Source of the DNA: JANOGU01 sp964499865
GTDB lineage: Bacteria > Pseudomonadota > Alphaproteobacteria > Rhodobacterales > Rhodobacteraceae
DNA: 14,507 nt
NCBI GenBank assembly: GCA_964499865.1
Contig: CAZCPY010000077.1
Location: 1 to 14,507 of the forward strand
Direction of reading: 5' to 3'
The translations under genes were made by a program, and so were the position numbers. Positions 1-6,708 of the stretch are shown in pieces. The notes beneath the pieces are model-generated. The model made no database searches. It was not told where the DNA came from and saw nothing but the letters and a program-made list of their open reading frames with translations. Each line of letters begins with the position of its first letter. Within the stretch, counting starts at the first letter, position 1.

Positions 1-51
1 CGATTGCAGCCTAACCCCGTTCCGGATGAACAACCTCCTGAGAGTTCACAC

Positions 52-441
52 CTAGCGCAAGGAGGTGACGACCGGCGGCGCGATCTCGGCCGGACCCGAC
101 AGGCCGTCGCGGCGCAGCACCAGTTGCACCGCGAACTGCTTCTCCTGCCCGTCGCCTTCCGGCAGGATCAGCCCGCTGACGGCCAGCCGCAGGCGGGCGT
201 AGGGGCCCGCGAAATCCTCGTCGGCCAGGGTGAAGGCCAGCACCGTCGCATTGCCCTCGACCGCCGGGGCCACCGCGACGGGGCGGTCGGCCGTCAGTTC
301 CGCCATCTGAACGCCGGGTGCGACACCCGCCAGCGGCGCGGGCGCGGCCGTCCCGGCGGGCGTCCCGGCGGGCGTCCCGGCGGGCGTCCCGGCGGGCGGG
401 GCCTGCGTCTCGATCGGGGGATGCCGGTCCTGGCTGGTCAT
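52..441 (-). CDS. Hypothetical protein with PAGT-repeat N-terminal region
   Basis: Predicted 129-residue protein of unknown function. It begins with an ATG at 439-441 and ends with a TAG at 52-54. The first ~40 residues are Pro/Ala/Gly/Thr-rich and contain four tandem TPAG-type units, encoded by a 12-bp DNA repeat, so this part is probably a disordered linker. From about residue 48 to the end the composition is that of a folded domain (ELTADRPVAVAP, then FAGPYARLRLAVSGLILPE). No signal peptide or membrane segment is visible and I do not recognise a family. The Shine-Dalgarno signal is weak. Support is an uninterrupted frame with balanced amino-acid composition; in DNA this GC-rich, open frames also arise by chance, so confidence is moderate. 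The 51 bases beyond the stop hold nothing I can assign. Confidence 0.55.
   Translation of the reverse strand: MTSQDRHPPIETQAPPAGTPAGTPAGTPAGTAAPAPLAGVAPGVQMAELTADRPVAVAPAVEGNATVLAFTLADEDFAGPYARLRLAVSGLILPEGDGQEKQFAVQLVLRRDGLSGPAEIAPPVVTSLR
349..396. repeat. Four perfect copies of a 12-bp tandem repeat
   Basis: The unit cgtcccggcggg occurs four times head to tail at 349-360, 361-372, 373-384 and 385-396 with no mismatch. It lies inside the minus-strand gene 52-441 and encodes a four-residue Thr-Pro-Ala-Gly unit. The period is a multiple of three, so gain or loss of copies would change protein length without a frameshift. Confidence 0.95.
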
Positions 442-603
442 CTGCGGATCATCGTGGGTCCGACCGGCAGCTCGCGCCTTCGCGCCATGGCAGCGGCCGT
501 CTCCTCGCGCGGCGTCCTGCGCGGGGGAAGGGCCGGTGGAAACCTGTGGACGGGCGCGCCCGCGCCCCTTGCCGCAATCGCCGCGCGGTCAAGGCGGGGC
601 GCT

Positions 604-693
604 TCCCTCCCCCCTCGTGGGGGAGGGAGAGGGTGGGGGGGCTCCCCTGCGAATCCCAGGCGCCCCCTCCGCCAGCGGGGAAGGGGAGGCGCC
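604..693. repeat. GC-rich dyad cluster, REP-like intergenic element
   Basis: The 287-bp gap between the two small minus-strand genes (442-728) contains no convincing gene. At 604-628 there is a perfect 10-bp stem (604-613 pairing with 619-628) around a 5-base ctcgt loop. At 659-664 and 688-693 a second dyad (ggcgcc on both sides) encloses 23 bases. G-runs lie between the two. Similar 'ccctcccc-cgtgggggaggg' elements recur in intergenic DNA of GC-rich alphaproteobacteria as far as I recall. Whether it is repeated elsewhere in this genome cannot be seen here. It could also act as a terminator for the gene at 729-926, which reads towards it. Confidence 0.5.
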
Positions 694-728
694 CGGCCCC
701 GTACTGCAGCGCCGCGGATGCAGCCGTT

Positions 729-926
729 TCAGCCGCGGCCGCGGGACTTGCCCGGCAGGGTGGACTTGCCGCCCCGCAGGGGCTTGCCGCCCGGGTGCTT
801 GCCGCCCTTCAGCGAAGCGGGGTCGAAGCCCTTCTTCACCGCCGTCGGCAGGATGATCTTCGCGGTCCTGGGCACCGGTGCAGGCGCGGGGTCTTCGCCC
901 GGGGGGCGCTGGGTGTCGTCGGTCAT
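729..926 (-). CDS. Small basic Gly/Lys-rich hypothetical protein
   Basis: Predicted 65-residue protein. I chose the ATG at 924-926 because an AGGA-type ribosome-binding site lies just upstream; an in-frame TTG at 942-944 would add six residues. The N-terminus is acidic and Pro-rich (residues 1-20). A conserved-looking core follows (TAKIILPTAVKKGFDPASL), then a strongly basic tail in which GGK-type steps recur (KGGKHPGGKPLRGGK) ending in SRGRG. Such a tail suggests nucleic-acid or ribosome binding, but that is inference from composition only. No transmembrane segment or signal peptide is seen. The gene is divergent from the permease at 1179. Function unknown; the non-random composition and clear start support a real gene. 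Confidence 0.6.
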   Translation of the reverse strand: MTDDTQRPPGEDPAPAPVPRTAKIILPTAVKKGFDPASLKGGKHPGGKPLRGGKSTLPGKSRGRG

Positions 927-1079
927 GGAACGGTCCTGTGGCAAGAGGCTCGGGGCCGCAGGCGCCCTGCGGCCGGGTTCGGTCGGCGGCGCCTCAAGGG
1001 CGCAGGCGGATCGCGTGGATCATGGCCAGGGCACTCCTTTGCCGGGACCGGAACGATAGACCCGCCCGCCCCCTGCATG

Positions 1080-1147
1080 CAAGGCCCCCGCTCTTGCTAG
1101 GCCCCCGCTCTTGCAAGGCCCCTGCTCTTGCAAGGCTTGCACCCTTG
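1080..1147. repeat. 17-bp tandem repeat upstream of the permease gene
   Basis: Units at 1080-1096, 1097-1113, 1114-1130 and 1131-1147. The first is caaggcccccgctcttg; the second and third differ from it by one base each and the fourth is more diverged. The unit joins at 1110-1117 and 1127-1134 form the palindrome cttgcaag. The array ends 31 bases before the permease start codon, so it lies in its leader or promoter. No spacers are present, so it is not a CRISPR array. Confidence 0.85.
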
Positions 1148-1178
1148 CGCCATGTCAGGGGCCTGCAAGAGGAACGCC

Positions 1179-2288
1179 ATGGCCCTGCCGACCCGCGAAC
1201 AGGCGCGCTACTGGGGCATCGCGGCGGCGGTGTTCCTGGTGCTGATGTGGCTTCTGGGCGACGTGATCCTGCCCTTTGTCGCGGGCGGCGCCATCGCCTA
1301 CATGCTCGACCCGCTGGCCGACCGGCTGGAACGCCGCGGCCTGTCGCGGACGCTGGCCACGGTGCTGATCGCGCTGGCCATGGTGCTGGTCGCGGTCCTG
1401 CTGGTGCTGGCGGTGATCCCGCTGCTGGTGCAGCAGCTGACCCAGCTGGTCAACGCCGCCCCCGCCTATTTCCAGAGCCTGCAGGCCTTCCTGCTGGAAC
1501 GTTTCCCCGAACTGTCGGACGAAACCTCGACGATCCGCCAGACGATCCTGTCGATCGGCGAGACGATCCGCGCGCGCGGCGGCGCATTTGCCAATGCGCT
1601 GGTGGGGTCGGCCCTGTCGGTGATCAACGCGGCGGTGTTCCTGGTCGTGGTGCCGGTGGTGTCCTTCTACCTGCTGCTCGACTGGGACCGCATGGTCGGG
1701 CGCATCGACGCCGCCCTGCCGCGCGACCACGCGCCGGTGATCCGCCGCCTGGCTTCGGAAATCGACGCGACACTGGCCGCCTTCGTGCGGGGGCAGCTGT
1801 CGGTCTGCGTGGTGATGGGCCTTTTCTACGCCGTGTCGCTGGGCGTGGTCGGGCTGCAGTTCGGCTTCGTCGTGGGGGCGATTGCGGGCGCGGTGACCTT
1901 CATCCCCTATGTCGGCGCGCTGCTGGGCGGGGCGCTGGCCATCGGGCTTGCGCTGTTCCAGTTCTGGGGCGACTGGGTCTGGATCGGCGCGGTGGTGGCG
2001 ATCTTCGTCCTTGGCCAGTTCCTCGAGGGCAACGTCATCACGCCGAAACTGGTGGGCGAATCGGTCGGGCTGCATCCGGTCTGGCTTTTGTTCGCGCTGT
2101 CGGCCTTCGGGTCGCTGTTCGGCTTCCTCGGCCTGCTGATCGCCGTGCCGGTGGCGGCGATGATCGGCGTGCTGGTGCGCTTTGGCATGGAGCAGTACCG
2201 CGACAGCCTGCTGTACCGCGGCAGGGACCTGCCCGGGCCCGATGCGGCTGGCGACGCGGCTGGCGACCCGGCCGACAAGGCCGAGTGA
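1179..2288 (+). CDS. AI-2E/PerM-family transporter
   Basis: Predicted 369-residue inner-membrane protein of the AI-2E transporter (PerM/YdiK/YtvI) family. I placed the start at the ATG 1179-1181 because an aagagga-type ribosome-binding site lies at 1167-1173; an in-frame ATG at 1128 would add 17 residues encoded by the tandem repeat region. Hydrophobic segments lie at about residues 12-47, 58-84, 145-172 and as several spans from about 205 to 335. They flank a long amphipathic loop (about 85-145), the usual layout of the family. The VVPVVSFYLLLDWDRM stretch and the late GNVITPKLVGESVGLHPVW stretch are typical family signatures. The true substrate of most members is unknown; some export autoinducer-2, others have been linked to ion or proton exchange. 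The hdaA gene starts 7 bases after the stop, so the two are probably one transcript. Confidence 0.93.
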   Translation: MALPTREQARYWGIAAAVFLVLMWLLGDVILPFVAGGAIAYMLDPLADRLERRGLSRTLATVLIALAMVLVAVLLVLAVIPLLVQQLTQLVNAAPAYFQSLQAFLLERFPELSDETSTIRQTILSIGETIRARGGAFANALVGSALSVINAAVFLVVVPVVSFYLLLDWDRMVGRIDAALPRDHAPVIRRLASEIDATLAAFVRGQLSVCVVMGLFYAVSLGVVGLQFGFVVGAIAGAVTFIPYVGALLGGALAIGLALFQFWGDWVWIGAVVAIFVLGQFLEGNVITPKLVGESVGLHPVWLLFALSAFGSLFGFLGLLIAVPVAAMIGVLVRFGMEQYRDSLLYRGRDLPGPDAAGDAAGDPADKAE

Positions 2289-2295
2289 GCCGCGC

Positions 2296-2964
2296 GTGCG
2301 CCGCCAGTTGCCCCTGCCCCTGCCGCCCCGGTCCGCGCTGGGACGCGCGGATTTCGTCGTGGGCCCCGCCAATGCCGCGGCGCTGGCGGGGGTTGAGGGC
2401 TGGGCGGACTGGCCGGACGGGCGACTGCTGCTGACCGGGCCGGAGGGCGCGGGCAAGACGCATCTGGCCCGCGTGTGGCAGGCGTTGCGGCCCGGCACCG
2501 ACTGGACGACCGGCGCGATGCTGAAGGCCGACGAGGTGCCTGCGCTCGCCGCTGCCGGTGCGGTCGTCGACGACGCCGGGGGCGCGGCGGGGGATGCGGC
2601 AGCAGAACAGGCCCTGTTTCACCTCCTGAACCTCTGCAAGGCCGAAGCTGCGCCAGTGCTGATCGTCGCGCGCACCCCGCCGCGCGACTGGGGCCTCGGC
2701 CTGCCCGACCTTGCTAGCCGGCTGACCGCCACCACGGCGCTGCGGCTGGAGGCGCCCGACGACGCGCTGCTGGCCGCCGTGCTGGGCAAGCATTTCGCCG
2801 ACCGTCAGGTCGCGGTCGCGCCCGAGGTGCTGGCCTGGCTGGTCGTCCGCATCGAGCGCAGCCTTTCCGCCGCAGCGCAGGTGGCCGCGCGCCTGGACGC
2901 CGCCGCACTGGAAGGCAGGCGCGCGATCACCATCCCGCTGGCCCGCAGCGTGCTGCTGCCCTGA
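2296..2964 (+). CDS. hdaA: DnaA regulatory inactivator HdaA (AAA+ DnaA homologue)
   Basis: Predicted 222-residue DnaA domain III-type AAA+ protein without the DNA-binding domain IV. Family members, bound to the DNA-loaded sliding clamp, stimulate hydrolysis of DnaA-bound ATP and so limit re-initiation. The GTG at 2296-2298 is chosen because it places the clamp-binding hexapeptide QLPLPL at residues 4-9, as in Hda proteins. Walker A is GPEGAGKTH (48-56), Walker B VVDDA (90-94), and the C-terminal ERSLSAAAQVAARLD (187-201) carries the likely sensor 2 arginine (R188). The ending ITIPLARSVL is typical of the family. No start codon farther upstream fits, since the permease gene ends at 2288. The short spacing to that gene suggests translational coupling. 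Length matches HdaA. The alternative label 'chromosomal replication initiator DnaA' would be wrong because domain IV is missing. Confidence 0.88.
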   Translation: MRRQLPLPLPPRSALGRADFVVGPANAAALAGVEGWADWPDGRLLLTGPEGAGKTHLARVWQALRPGTDWTTGAMLKADEVPALAAAGAVVDDAGGAAGDAAAEQALFHLLNLCKAEAAPVLIVARTPPRDWGLGLPDLASRLTATTALRLEAPDDALLAAVLGKHFADRQVAVAPEVLAWLVVRIERSLSAAAQVAARLDAAALEGRRAITIPLARSVLLP

Positions 2965-3007
2965 GCGGACGGCACGCAGCGCCGCCCCGCGCCGCCCCCT
3001 CGGCCCG

Positions 3008-3026
3008 GCGCCGTCCCGGACGGCGC
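3008..3026. terminator. Hairpin between convergent hdaA and tolC
   Basis: A GC-rich 19-base palindrome: 3008-3014 pairs with 3020-3026 around a 5-base loop. It lies in the 88-bp gap between two genes read towards each other, where a bidirectional terminator is expected. There is no T-run on either side, so intrinsic termination is uncertain. Confidence 0.4.
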
Positions 3027-3052
3027 GGGGTCCCGGGTCGGGGTCTTCGGGG

Positions 3053-4411
3053 TCACTGCTTGCCGATGGCCTCGAGCACGCGGTCAAGCTTCCTGCCTTG
3101 CGTCGAGGTCGCAGGCGCGTTGCGCACGGCGTTGTAGTAGGCGGCGGGGTCATAGGTGGGGATGCCCAGGCCCAGGTGGTCCACCGTCAGCAGGCCCATC
3201 TGCGCCAGCAGGACATACACGCCGATGTAGCGCTGCGCCTCGGCCGCCAGGCGGTTGGTGCGGGCGGTCAGCACGTCCTGTTCGGCGTCCAGCACGTCGA
3301 GCGTGGTGCGCGCGCCAAGCGCCGCCTCCTCCCGCACGCTTTCGAAAGCGGTGCGGGTGGCGCGGATCTCGCGGTCGGAGGCCTCGATCGAGGCGGCGGC
3401 GACGGCCAGGTTCGCCCAGGCCTCGCCTACCGCCTGCTGGATCACCGCGACCTGCTGGAGCAGCCCCGCGCGGGACGCGTCCCGCCCCGCCACCGCCTGC
3501 CGGTACAGCGCCGACAGCCGGCCCCCGGCATAGAGCGTCTGGCTCAGTTCGATCCCCGCGGTGCGCGAGGTGTTGCCCAGGTCGTCAACCCCGATCGTCG
3601 CCTGCGCGCCCAGGTTCGGGCGCATGCCCGCCTTGGCCCGCGCGACGTTCAGTTCCGCCACCGTCACCTCGCGCTGCGCCTGGCGCACCAGAGGGTGCGT
3701 GCGCTCGGCCACGCCGCGCGCCTCGTCCAGCGTGGCAGGGATGCGGGGCGGGGCGGGCAGCGGCGCCAGGTTGCCGGGTTCGGACCCCACGGCAAGCTTG
3801 TAGTCCTCGCGCGCGATCATCAGGTCACCCTCGGCCTGCACCAGTTGCGACCGCGCCGCGGCCAGCCGCGCCTCGGCCAGCGCCACGTCGGTGCGCGTCG
3901 TCTCGCCCAGGTCGAACCGGTCCTGCGCGGCGCGCAGTTCGGAGGTGATCAGCCGCTGGTTGGCCTGCCGCAGCGCCAGCACCTCCTGCGACAGGCGCAG
4001 GTTCACATAGGCCTGCACGGCGTTCAGCAGCACCTGCTGTTCCACCTGCACCAGCGCCTCGCGCGTGGCCAGCACGCTTTCCTTGGCGGCCTCGACCGCA
4101 AGGTCGCCGCGCCCGAAGTCATAGAGCGTGATCTGCGCCGACAGGCCGACCGAGGCGGTCAGCAGGTCGGGCCTGACGCTCGCGTAGCCCGCCTCGGCCA
4201 CGAAGGACAGCACCGGGCGCAGCGAGGCCACGGCCACCGCCACATCCTCGTCCGCCGCGCGCAGCAGCGCGCGGTTCTGGTCCAGCAGGTTGGAGTTGCG
4301 ATAGGCCGCGATCAGCGCGTCGGCCAGCGTCTCGGCCGCCGCGGGCAGTGCCAGCGCCAGCGTCGTGGTGACGGCAAGCGTCAGGCGGCGAAGGGATTTC
4401 ACGATGGTCAC
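3053..4411 (-). CDS. tolC: TolC-family outer membrane efflux protein
   Basis: Predicted 452-residue outer membrane channel of the TolC/OEP family. Such trimers form the outer membrane and periplasmic duct of type I secretion systems and RND/MFS efflux pumps. Residues 1-26 form a Sec signal peptide (basic start, hydrophobic core, likely cleavage after ALPAAA). Two homologous OEP repeats follow at about residues 29-212 and 229-410; each has a beta strand segment (SAQITLYDFGRG; GIELSQTLYAGGRLS) and long Ala/Gln/Glu-rich coiled-coil helices. The start is a GTG at 4409-4411 that overlaps the TGA of the upstream methyltransferase gene (shared GTGA), so translation is probably coupled. A second in-frame GTG three codons later is possible. 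No inner-membrane or adaptor partner is present nearby, so the exported substrate cannot be inferred. Confidence 0.9.
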   Translation of the reverse strand: MTIVKSLRRLTLAVTTTLALALPAAAETLADALIAAYRNSNLLDQNRALLRAADEDVAVAVASLRPVLSFVAEAGYASVRPDLLTASVGLSAQITLYDFGRGDLAVEAAKESVLATREALVQVEQQVLLNAVQAYVNLRLSQEVLALRQANQRLITSELRAAQDRFDLGETTRTDVALAEARLAAARSQLVQAEGDLMIAREDYKLAVGSEPGNLAPLPAPPRIPATLDEARGVAERTHPLVRQAQREVTVAELNVARAKAGMRPNLGAQATIGVDDLGNTSRTAGIELSQTLYAGGRLSALYRQAVAGRDASRAGLLQQVAVIQQAVGEAWANLAVAAASIEASDREIRATRTAFESVREEAALGARTTLDVLDAEQDVLTARTNRLAAEAQRYIGVYVLLAQMGLLTVDHLGLGIPTYDPAAYYNAVRNAPATSTQGRKLDRVLEAIGKQ

Positions 4412-5061
4412 AGGCTGAAACTCCGCACCCGGGCAAAGCCCGGCAGGACCGGGGCCGCGGCATTGAAGGCATGGCGCCAGGTCACCCGGCCGCCATGGCG
4501 CAGGCCAAGCCGCACGGTTCCAAGCCGCCCCTCGACGAAGACCGCCGCGATCCGCCCGCCTTCGGCGAGTTGCGCGACCAGCGCCTCGGGCACCTCTTCC
4601 ACGCCGCCCTGGAGGGCGATCACGTCATAGGGGCCGTGCTTGGGCGCGCCCGCGGCGATCGGGCCCGCGATCACCGCGGCATTGTCGAAGCCATGTGCCG
4701 ACAGCAGGCCCTGCGCCCGCGCCGCCATCGCGGCATCCTCCTCGACCGCCACGACCGTCTGGCACAGCCGCGCCAGCACTGCCGTCGAATAGCCAAGCCC
4801 GCAGCCCAGATCGAGCACCATGTTCCCCGGCTGCACGTCCAGCGCGTCCAGCATCTTGGCCAGCGTGCGGGGGTCCAGCATGACGCGCCCGGGCGCGAGC
4901 GGCAGGTTTTCGCCCACATAGGCCGCCTCGATCCGGTCGTCGGGCACGAAGGCCTCGCGCGGGATCGACAGCATGGCGTCGATGATCGGGAACTTGGTCA
5001 CGTCCGAGGGGCGCACCTGCGTGTCGACCATCGTCATGCGGCGGGCGGCAAAGTCGGTCAT
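4408..5061 (-). CDS. PIMT-like SAM-dependent methyltransferase
   Basis: Predicted 217-residue protein of the protein-L-isoaspartate O-methyltransferase superfamily. The N-terminal block MVDTQVRPSDV (11-21) and PREAFVP (34-40) and the SAM-binding motif I VLDLGCGLGYS (82-92) fit the family. In canonical PIMT a GQTISQP motif before motif I binds the isoaspartyl substrate; the matching stretch here (about 55-70) reads APGRVMLDPRTLAKM. The later GDG loop is replaced by AGPIAAG (132-138), and the region around QGGVEEVP also deviates. SAM binding is therefore likely, but isoaspartate repair is doubtful and the substrate is unknown. The gene overlaps tolC by 4 bases and is presumably cotranscribed with it. 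It is divergent from the FAD oxidoreductase; the 141-bp gap between them should hold both promoters, but I see no clear boxes for this gene. Confidence 0.85.
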   Translation of the reverse strand: MTDFAARRMTMVDTQVRPSDVTKFPIIDAMLSIPREAFVPDDRIEAAYVGENLPLAPGRVMLDPRTLAKMLDALDVQPGNMVLDLGCGLGYSTAVLARLCQTVVAVEEDAAMAARAQGLLSAHGFDNAAVIAGPIAAGAPKHGPYDVIALQGGVEEVPEALVAQLAEGGRIAAVFVEGRLGTVRLGLRHGGRVTWRHAFNAAAPVLPGFARVRSFSL

Positions 5062-5202
5062 GCTGAACCCATCGGTCTAGTTCGCTCGGAACGGGTGTGG
5101 CACGGAACCCGGCCCCGCGCAACAAGGCTAGGCGTCCCGGGCGCGGGGGCAAGGGGGAACGGGGGCTTGTGGCGCAAGGGCAGGCGCGCCAATGTCGCGG
5201 CC

Positions 5203-6603
5203 ATGCCTGCCTTGTCCTCCGCCCCGTCCCGCCCCGCGCTTGGCGGCCCGTCGTTCTGGTATGCCGACCTGGGCGGCACGCCCGCCCGCCGTGCGGGCCT
5301 GGCGGGCGACACGCGCGCCGATGTCTGCATCGTGGGGGCGGGCTACACCGGGCTTTGGACGGCCTGGTATCTCAAGGCCGCGGCACCCGACCTCGACGTG
5401 CTGGTGGTCGAGAAGGACTTCGCGGGCTTCGGCGCCTCGGGGCGCAACGGCGGCTGGCTGACGGGAGGCTTCGCCTGGAACCACAGGCGGTATCTTGCCG
5501 CGGGCGGCGCGGCGGGCGTGCGGGCGATGGTGGCGGCGCTGGGCGGCGCGGTGGACGAGATCATCCGCGTGGCCGAGGCGCAGGGGATCGACGCCGACAT
5601 CCTGCGTACCGATGAGATCATGGTCGCCGTCACCCCCGCGCAGGTGGTGCGGATGGAGGCCGAGGTCGCCCACCGCCGCCACTGGGGCGAGGACCGGGTG
5701 ACGCGGATGACCGCCGACGAAGTCGCGCGGCGCATCCGCATTCCGGGCCAGCGCGGCGGCATGCGGGTCGCGGGCGTGGCGCGCGTGCAGCCGGCCAAGC
5801 TGGTGCGCGGGCTGGCGCTGGCCTGCGAGCGGGCGGGCGTGCGGATCGCCGAGGGGACCGAGGCGCTGGGCCTGCGCCCCGGCCGGGTCGAGACGCGGGC
5901 AGGCACCGTCACCGCCCGCATCGTGCTGCGCGCCACCGAAGGCTTCACCGCCGACCTGCCCGGCCTGCACCGCGACTGGCTGCCGCTCAACTCGGCGCAG
6001 ATCGCCACGCCTCCGCTGCCGCCCGGGGTCTGGGACCGCATCGGCTGGCAGGGGGCGGAGCTGATCGGCGACATGGCGAACGCCTATTGCTACTGCCAGC
6101 GCACGCGCGAGGGGCGCATCACCGTCGGCGCGCGCGGGGTGCCCTACCGCTTCGGCAGCCGCACCGACGACATGGGCGTGCCCGACGCCGAGACGATCCG
6201 CCGCCTGACCGCGATCCTGACGCGCCATTTCCCCGAGGCCGCGGCCTCCGGCGTTGACCACGCCTGGTGCGGCGTGCTCGGCGTGCCGCGCGACTGGTGC
6301 GCGAGCCTCGCCTTCGACCCCGCGACCGGCATGGGCCACGCGGGCGGCTACGTCGGGGTCGGGGTGTCGACCTCGAACCTCGCGGGGCGCACGCTGGCAG
6401 ACCTGGCGCTCGGCCGCGACACCGGGCTGACCCGCCTGCCCTGGGTCAACCGCCGCGTGCGGCGGTGGGAGCCCGAGCCGCTGCGCTGGCTGGGGGTGCG
6501 GGGGATGTATGCGGCCCTGAACGCCGCGGACCGGCGCGAAGAGGCGCGGGGCGGCCCGCCGTCGCGCCTCGGCCGGATCGCCAACCGGATCATGGGGCGC
6601 TGA
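5203..6603 (+). CDS. FAD-dependent oxidoreductase (DAO family)
   Basis: Predicted 466-residue flavoprotein of the D-amino-acid oxidase-like (DAO) superfamily. Closest in feel are gamma-glutamylputrescine oxidase/PuuB- and YurR-like enzymes, which oxidise amine or amino-acid substrates. The FAD dinucleotide-binding motif VGAGYTGLWTAWYL is at residues 44-57, the acidic end of the second strand at VVEKDF, and the signature GASGRNGGW at 77-85 is typical of the PuuB-like group. A C-terminal FAD-contacting stretch (GYVGVGVSTSNLAGR) is also present. The start ATG 5203-5205 has no strong Shine-Dalgarno sequence, but the N-terminus then matches the family (PSFWYADLG before the Rossmann fold). Upstream in-frame sequence overlaps the pcm-like gene and is not plausible coding. 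Neighbouring genes give no hint of the substrate. Confidence 0.9.
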   Translation: MPALSSAPSRPALGGPSFWYADLGGTPARRAGLAGDTRADVCIVGAGYTGLWTAWYLKAAAPDLDVLVVEKDFAGFGASGRNGGWLTGGFAWNHRRYLAAGGAAGVRAMVAALGGAVDEIIRVAEAQGIDADILRTDEIMVAVTPAQVVRMEAEVAHRRHWGEDRVTRMTADEVARRIRIPGQRGGMRVAGVARVQPAKLVRGLALACERAGVRIAEGTEALGLRPGRVETRAGTVTARIVLRATEGFTADLPGLHRDWLPLNSAQIATPPLPPGVWDRIGWQGAELIGDMANAYCYCQRTREGRITVGARGVPYRFGSRTDDMGVPDAETIRRLTAILTRHFPEAAASGVDHAWCGVLGVPRDWCASLAFDPATGMGHAGGYVGVGVSTSNLAGRTLADLALGRDTGLTRLPWVNRRVRRWEPEPLRWLGVRGMYAALNAADRREEARGGPPSRLGRIANRIMGR

Positions 6604-6708
6604 GAGGCTGCGGCAGCTTAGGGGGTGGACAGACGCCGGGCGGACGGTAGTCTGCGCGCGGTATCCCGCCGCATCCCGAACCCGTCCTGCCATGCTGTCC
6701 GCCCCGCC

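Noticed and set aside
59..68. Perfect Shine-Dalgarno-like AAGGAGGTGA on the plus strand
   Set aside because: No start codon follows at a useful distance with a plausible protein, and it lies at the 3' end of the minus-strand gene 52-441; treated as chance.
1080..1147. CRISPR array
   Set aside because: The units are directly adjacent with no spacers, the unit is only 17 bp, and no cas genes are present.
878..2434. A 518-codon plus-strand open frame
   Set aside because: It overlaps the permease gene in another frame; its product is an Arg/Ala/Gly/Pro-rich sequence without motifs.
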